Origin: an uncultured Clostridia bacterium
GTDB taxonomy: Bacteria; Bacillota; Clostridia; Christensenellales; CAG-917
NCBI GenBank assembly: GCA_947581925.1
Contig: CANPWB010000006.1
Coordinates: 1 to 64,000, forward strand
Direction: 5' to 3'
DNA: 64,000 bases
This document shows positions 62,732 to 64,000 of this stretch, in pieces. Position numbers and translations under genes: made by a program. How positions within the stretch are numbered: position 1 is the first letter of the stretch; every line of letters begins with the position of its first letter. A model generated the notes under the pieces. It did not search any database, had not been told where the DNA came from, and worked only from the letters and a program-made list of their open reading frames with translations.

Positions 62732-63550
62732 ATGGACGTTTCCGAAAAGAATTTTCTGACCGCCAAGGCGAGACAGCTGCGCGATGACGCCATCGAGACC
62801 ATTGGCACCTTCGGGGTGGGGCACATCGGCGGAGTCATGTCAATAATGGACGCTTTGACGGTCATTTATTATCAAAAGGCAAACAATCTGGATCCCAAAG
62901 ATCCCAAAAACCCGCTGCGGGACAGGATCGTGCTTTCAAAGGGGCACGCGGGTCCCGCGCTGTATGCGGTGCTTGCCGACAAAGGATATTTCCCGCACGA
63001 GTGGCTCAAAACGCTCAATAAAAACGGCACGTATCTGCCTTCGCACTGCGATATGAACAAGACCCCCGGCATAGATATGACCGCGGGCTCGCTCGGGCAG
63101 GGATTGAGCGCGGCGGTAGGCATGGCGCTGGGCGCTAAGCTCGACAAGTTGCCCATCACTGTGTATTGTATAATAGGCGACGGCGAGTCGCAGGAGGGGC
63201 AGATCTGGGAGGCGAGCATGTTTGCGGGTTCGCACAAGCTTGACAACCTCATCGTTATGCTGGACTACAACAAGATGCAGCTCGACGGCCCCGTGTGCGA
63301 GATAAACGACCTTTCTCCCGTCGAGGCGAAGTGGGAAGCGTTCGGATTTTATGTGCAGAGCATTGACGGCCACGATATAGAGGCGATCTCCTCCGCCATA
63401 GACAACGCCAAACAGTCGGGCAGGGCAAATATGATTGTGCTCAATACCGTCAAGGGCAAGGGCGCAAGCTTTGCCGAAAGCGCCAAAAATTGCCACAGTA
63501 TGACAATTACAGAGGAGATGTGGCGCAAGGAAACGGGGAGGTATGAGTGA
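62732..63550 (+). CDS. Transketolase, N-terminal (thiamine diphosphate) subunit
   Basis: 272 residues. It holds the thiamine diphosphate half of transketolase: HIGGVMSIMDALTVIYY, SKGHAGPALYAVLADKG, GSLGQGLSAAVGMALGAKLD, and the GDGESQEGQIWEAS metal/ThDP motif with the N of DYNKMQLDG. It would pair with the next gene's product to move two-carbon ketol groups in the pentose phosphate pathway. Its stop overlaps the next start by one base (TGATG). AGAGGAG precedes the ATG. Confidence 0.95.
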   Translation: MDVSEKNFLTAKARQLRDDAIETIGTFGVGHIGGVMSIMDALTVIYYQKANNLDPKDPKNPLRDRIVLSKGHAGPALYAVLADKGYFPHEWLKTLNKNGTYLPSHCDMNKTPGIDMTAGSLGQGLSAAVGMALGAKLDKLPITVYCIIGDGESQEGQIWEASMFAGSHKLDNLIVMLDYNKMQLDGPVCEINDLSPVEAKWEAFGFYVQSIDGHDIEAISSAIDNAKQSGRANMIVLNTVKGKGASFAESAKNCHSMTITEEMWRKETGRYE

Positions 63551-64000
63551 TGTTGGACGAAAGAGAGATAAGACAGACGCTTGCCTCCGCTCTCGTCGAG
63601 GCGGCAAAGACCGACGACCGCATTGTCGTGCTCGAGGCGGACCTCATGAGCTGCCACGCGACTAAGGTCTTTAAAGAGGCGTATCCCGACAGGTTTATAA
63701 ACGTCGGCATTGCGGAGCAAAATCTTATAGGCGTCGCGGCGGGACTTGCGACTATGGGCAAGATACCCTTCGCGTACAGTTTCGCGCCGTTTGCGACGAG
63801 ACGGTGTTACGATCAGATATTTATTTCCGTGGCGTACTCGGGGCTGAACGTCAAGATCGTCGGCTCTGAGCCCGGCGTCGCGGCGGAGGCTAACGGCGGC
63901 ACGCATATGCCTTTCGAGGATATGGCGCTTATGCGCGCTATACCGGGTATGGTCTGCGTGGAGCCCACAGACGCTACGCAGATGGAAGGGCTTTTGCCCG
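63550..64000 (+). CDS. Transketolase, C-terminal subunit (cut by the window edge)
   Basis: Open at the right edge, so absent from the ORF track. The first 150 residues are visible, starting MLDEREIRQTLASALVEAAK. VGIAEQNLIGVAAGLATMGK holds the Glu that activates the ThDP pyrimidine ring. The segments FAYSFAPFATRRCYDQI and EANGGTHMPFEDMALMRAIP are typical of the pyrimidine domain. It completes the two-subunit transketolase. GGGAGG lies upstream of the coupled ATG at 63550. Confidence 0.93.
   Translation, partial: MLDEREIRQTLASALVEAAKTDDRIVVLEADLMSCHATKVFKEAYPDRFINVGIAEQNLIGVAAGLATMGKIPFAYSFAPFATRRCYDQIFISVAYSGLNVKIVGSEPGVAAEANGGTHMPFEDMALMRAIPGMVCVEPTDATQMEGLLP

Overview
The window comes from a spore-forming Gram-positive bacterium of the Firmicutes/Clostridia type. 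The evidence is a complete GerA-type germinant-receptor operon, a collagen-like spore-surface protein candidate, several large InlB-repeat and leucine-rich-repeat lipoproteins, the rpsF-ssb-rpsR operon, and strong AAGGAGG ribosome sites with TTGACA-17-TATAAT promoters. A gut Clostridia lineage (for example Christensenellales) is a guess. No rRNA, tRNA, transposase or CRISPR array was seen.

Region 1 (about 0-14.3 kb) is accessory DNA. It opens with a truncated phage/plasmid-type gene and a tandem ~120-bp repeat. The centre is an AT-rich six-gene operon (2.44-9.96 kb) under one near-consensus promoter: a beta-class DNA methyltransferase, a BglII-type endonuclease, a ParB/Srx-fold protein, an SNF2 helicase, a DUF3883 nuclease-like protein and an AIPR protein. 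It is the best candidate for a new defence system: a type II R-M pair joined to a sensor/helicase/effector module. ATPase/PD-(D/E)XK genes bracket it, followed by an operator-controlled HipA-kinase operon.

Region 2 (14.5-19.1 kb) holds the collagen-like protein, pyruvoyl arginine decarboxylase, a 30-residue membrane peptide, a permease-prefix protein and a condensation-fold acyltransferase.

Region 3 (19.1-45.4 kb) alternates genes with intergenic mosaics of at least five dispersed repeat families. Genes include a TIR-like protein, an esterase, birA (with two BirA operators) and bioY. Two XRE-repressor/lipoprotein modules share one promoter design, the repressor palindrome lying exactly in the -35/-10 spacer. 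The second module also has a candidate switchable leader RNA ending in a terminator. A PrsA-like lipoprotein and rpsF-ssb-rpsR follow.

Region 4 (45.4-64 kb) is core-like: gerAA-AB-AC, a membrane glycerophosphodiesterase, a beta-propeller glycosidase, a phosphate regulon (pstS, fused pstC-pstA, pstB, phoP, phoR, with two matching Pho-box-like sites), NADP-type glutamate dehydrogenase, lipoproteins and a split transketolase cut by the window edge.
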